Assembly (NCBI GenBank): GCA_007119985.1
Contig: SKOQ01000216.1
Coordinates: 1-5,257, forward strand
Direction: 5' to 3'
From: Marinospirillum sp.
Lineage (GTDB): Bacteria; Pseudomonadota; Gammaproteobacteria; Pseudomonadales; Halomonadaceae
DNA: 5,257 nucleotides
Position 1 is the stretch's first letter. Each line of letters begins with the position of its first letter. The translations under genes were made by a program, and so were the position numbers. Below, one piece after another: positions 4,991-5,257 of this stretch. Under the pieces are notes generated by a model that did not search any database, was not told the DNA's origin, and was given only the letters and a program-made list of their open reading frames with translations.

Positions 4991-5257
4991 CTACCTTGTG
5001 ATGGCCTGCGCAGATGAGCCGCTCAGGGCGGCGAGCTGTTGGTGGGCCAGCGAGCGATTTTGTCCTTGCGTGATCCAAGCCTGCGCTTTAGGGAAGGCGT
5101 TCAAGAAGGCTTGTTGCAGCTGTGGACCAAGAGCTGGCTCGGCCAAGGGTGCATAGATTAATGCGCCGCTGCCGGTGAGCGCCGGCTGGAGCTGATGGCG
5201 TTGACACCATTGAAAAGCCAGCTCGATGTCGGGATAAAGGCGACGAGCAATCGGCTC
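4991..5257 (-). CDS. ispE: 4-diphosphocytidyl-2-C-methyl-D-erythritol kinase, C-terminal part
   Basis: The frame enters from the right edge and ends at TAG (4993-4991), giving the last 88 residues. IspE phosphorylates CDP-methylerythritol in the MEP pathway for isoprenoids and belongs to the GHMP kinases. The main evidence is PALTGSGALIYAPLA (residues 25-39 of the visible part), which matches the family's third GHMP motif (TGSGA followed by a beta strand), and the later QGQNRSLAHQQLAAL, close to the usual R-S-P-L ending of IspE. The N-terminal substrate and ATP-binding motifs lie outside the window. The position just upstream of tRNA-Gln and prs supports the call. The short tail after that ending is ordinary. 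Confidence 0.88.
   Translation of the reverse strand, partial: EPIARRLYPDIELAFQWCQRHQLQPALTGSGALIYAPLAEPALGPQLQQAFLNAFPKAQAWITQGQNRSLAHQQLAALSGSSAQAITR

Noticed and set aside
1..5257. CRISPR array, transposon, integrase site or toxin-antitoxin pair
   Set aside because: No regularly spaced repeats, transposase-like frame or long terminal repeats were seen. Although two tRNA genes are present, no repeated copy of a tRNA 3' end that would mark an integrated element was noticed.

Overview
The window looks like a chromosomal housekeeping segment of a gammaproteobacterium. All confidently identified genes are read from the minus strand. In transcription order they are the 3' part of ispE, tRNA-Gln(UUG), prs, rplY (long two-domain L25/CTC type), pth, ychF, and tRNA-Met(CAU). 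This order and the 205-residue L25 resemble the block known from Pseudomonas and related marine orders; E. coli has a short L25 elsewhere. A Pseudomonadales/Oceanospirillales-like host is therefore likely, but that is inference from gene order and protein similarity recalled from memory.

Layout from high to low coordinates: 4991-5257 holds the last 88 codons of ispE (isoprenoid precursor synthesis). A consensus-like promoter at 4938-4965 drives tRNA-Gln (4848-4922), and an intrinsic terminator follows at 4798-4823. prs (3822-4766, GTG start) makes PRPP. rplY (3109-3726) follows after a 95-bp gap that contains hairpins, and ends at a strong terminator (3057-3089). pth (2404-2988) and ychF (1237-2331) come next, 72 bp apart. 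tRNA-Met (1079-1155) has its own promoter at 1184-1211, just past the ychF stop, and an intrinsic terminator at 1038-1071.

The theme is translation: two tRNAs, a 5S rRNA-binding ribosomal protein, the hydrolase that recycles peptidyl-tRNA, a ribosome-associated ATPase, and the enzyme making the nucleotide, histidine and tryptophan precursor PRPP. Both tRNA promoters carry a C-rich segment between the -10 box and the transcript start, as expected for growth-rate or stringent control.

Below 1038 the character changes to accessory DNA. A minus-strand gene (195-941) encodes a secreted, solute-binding-protein-like product with no permease or ATPase next to it. A plus-strand reading frame enters from the left edge and may run tail-to-tail into it with about 106 bp of overlap. 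I did not find a convincing previously undescribed system. The best leads are the convergent overlap, the repeats upstream of the solute-binding gene, the small hairpins in the leaders of rplY and pth, and the odd T-stem of tRNA-Gln.
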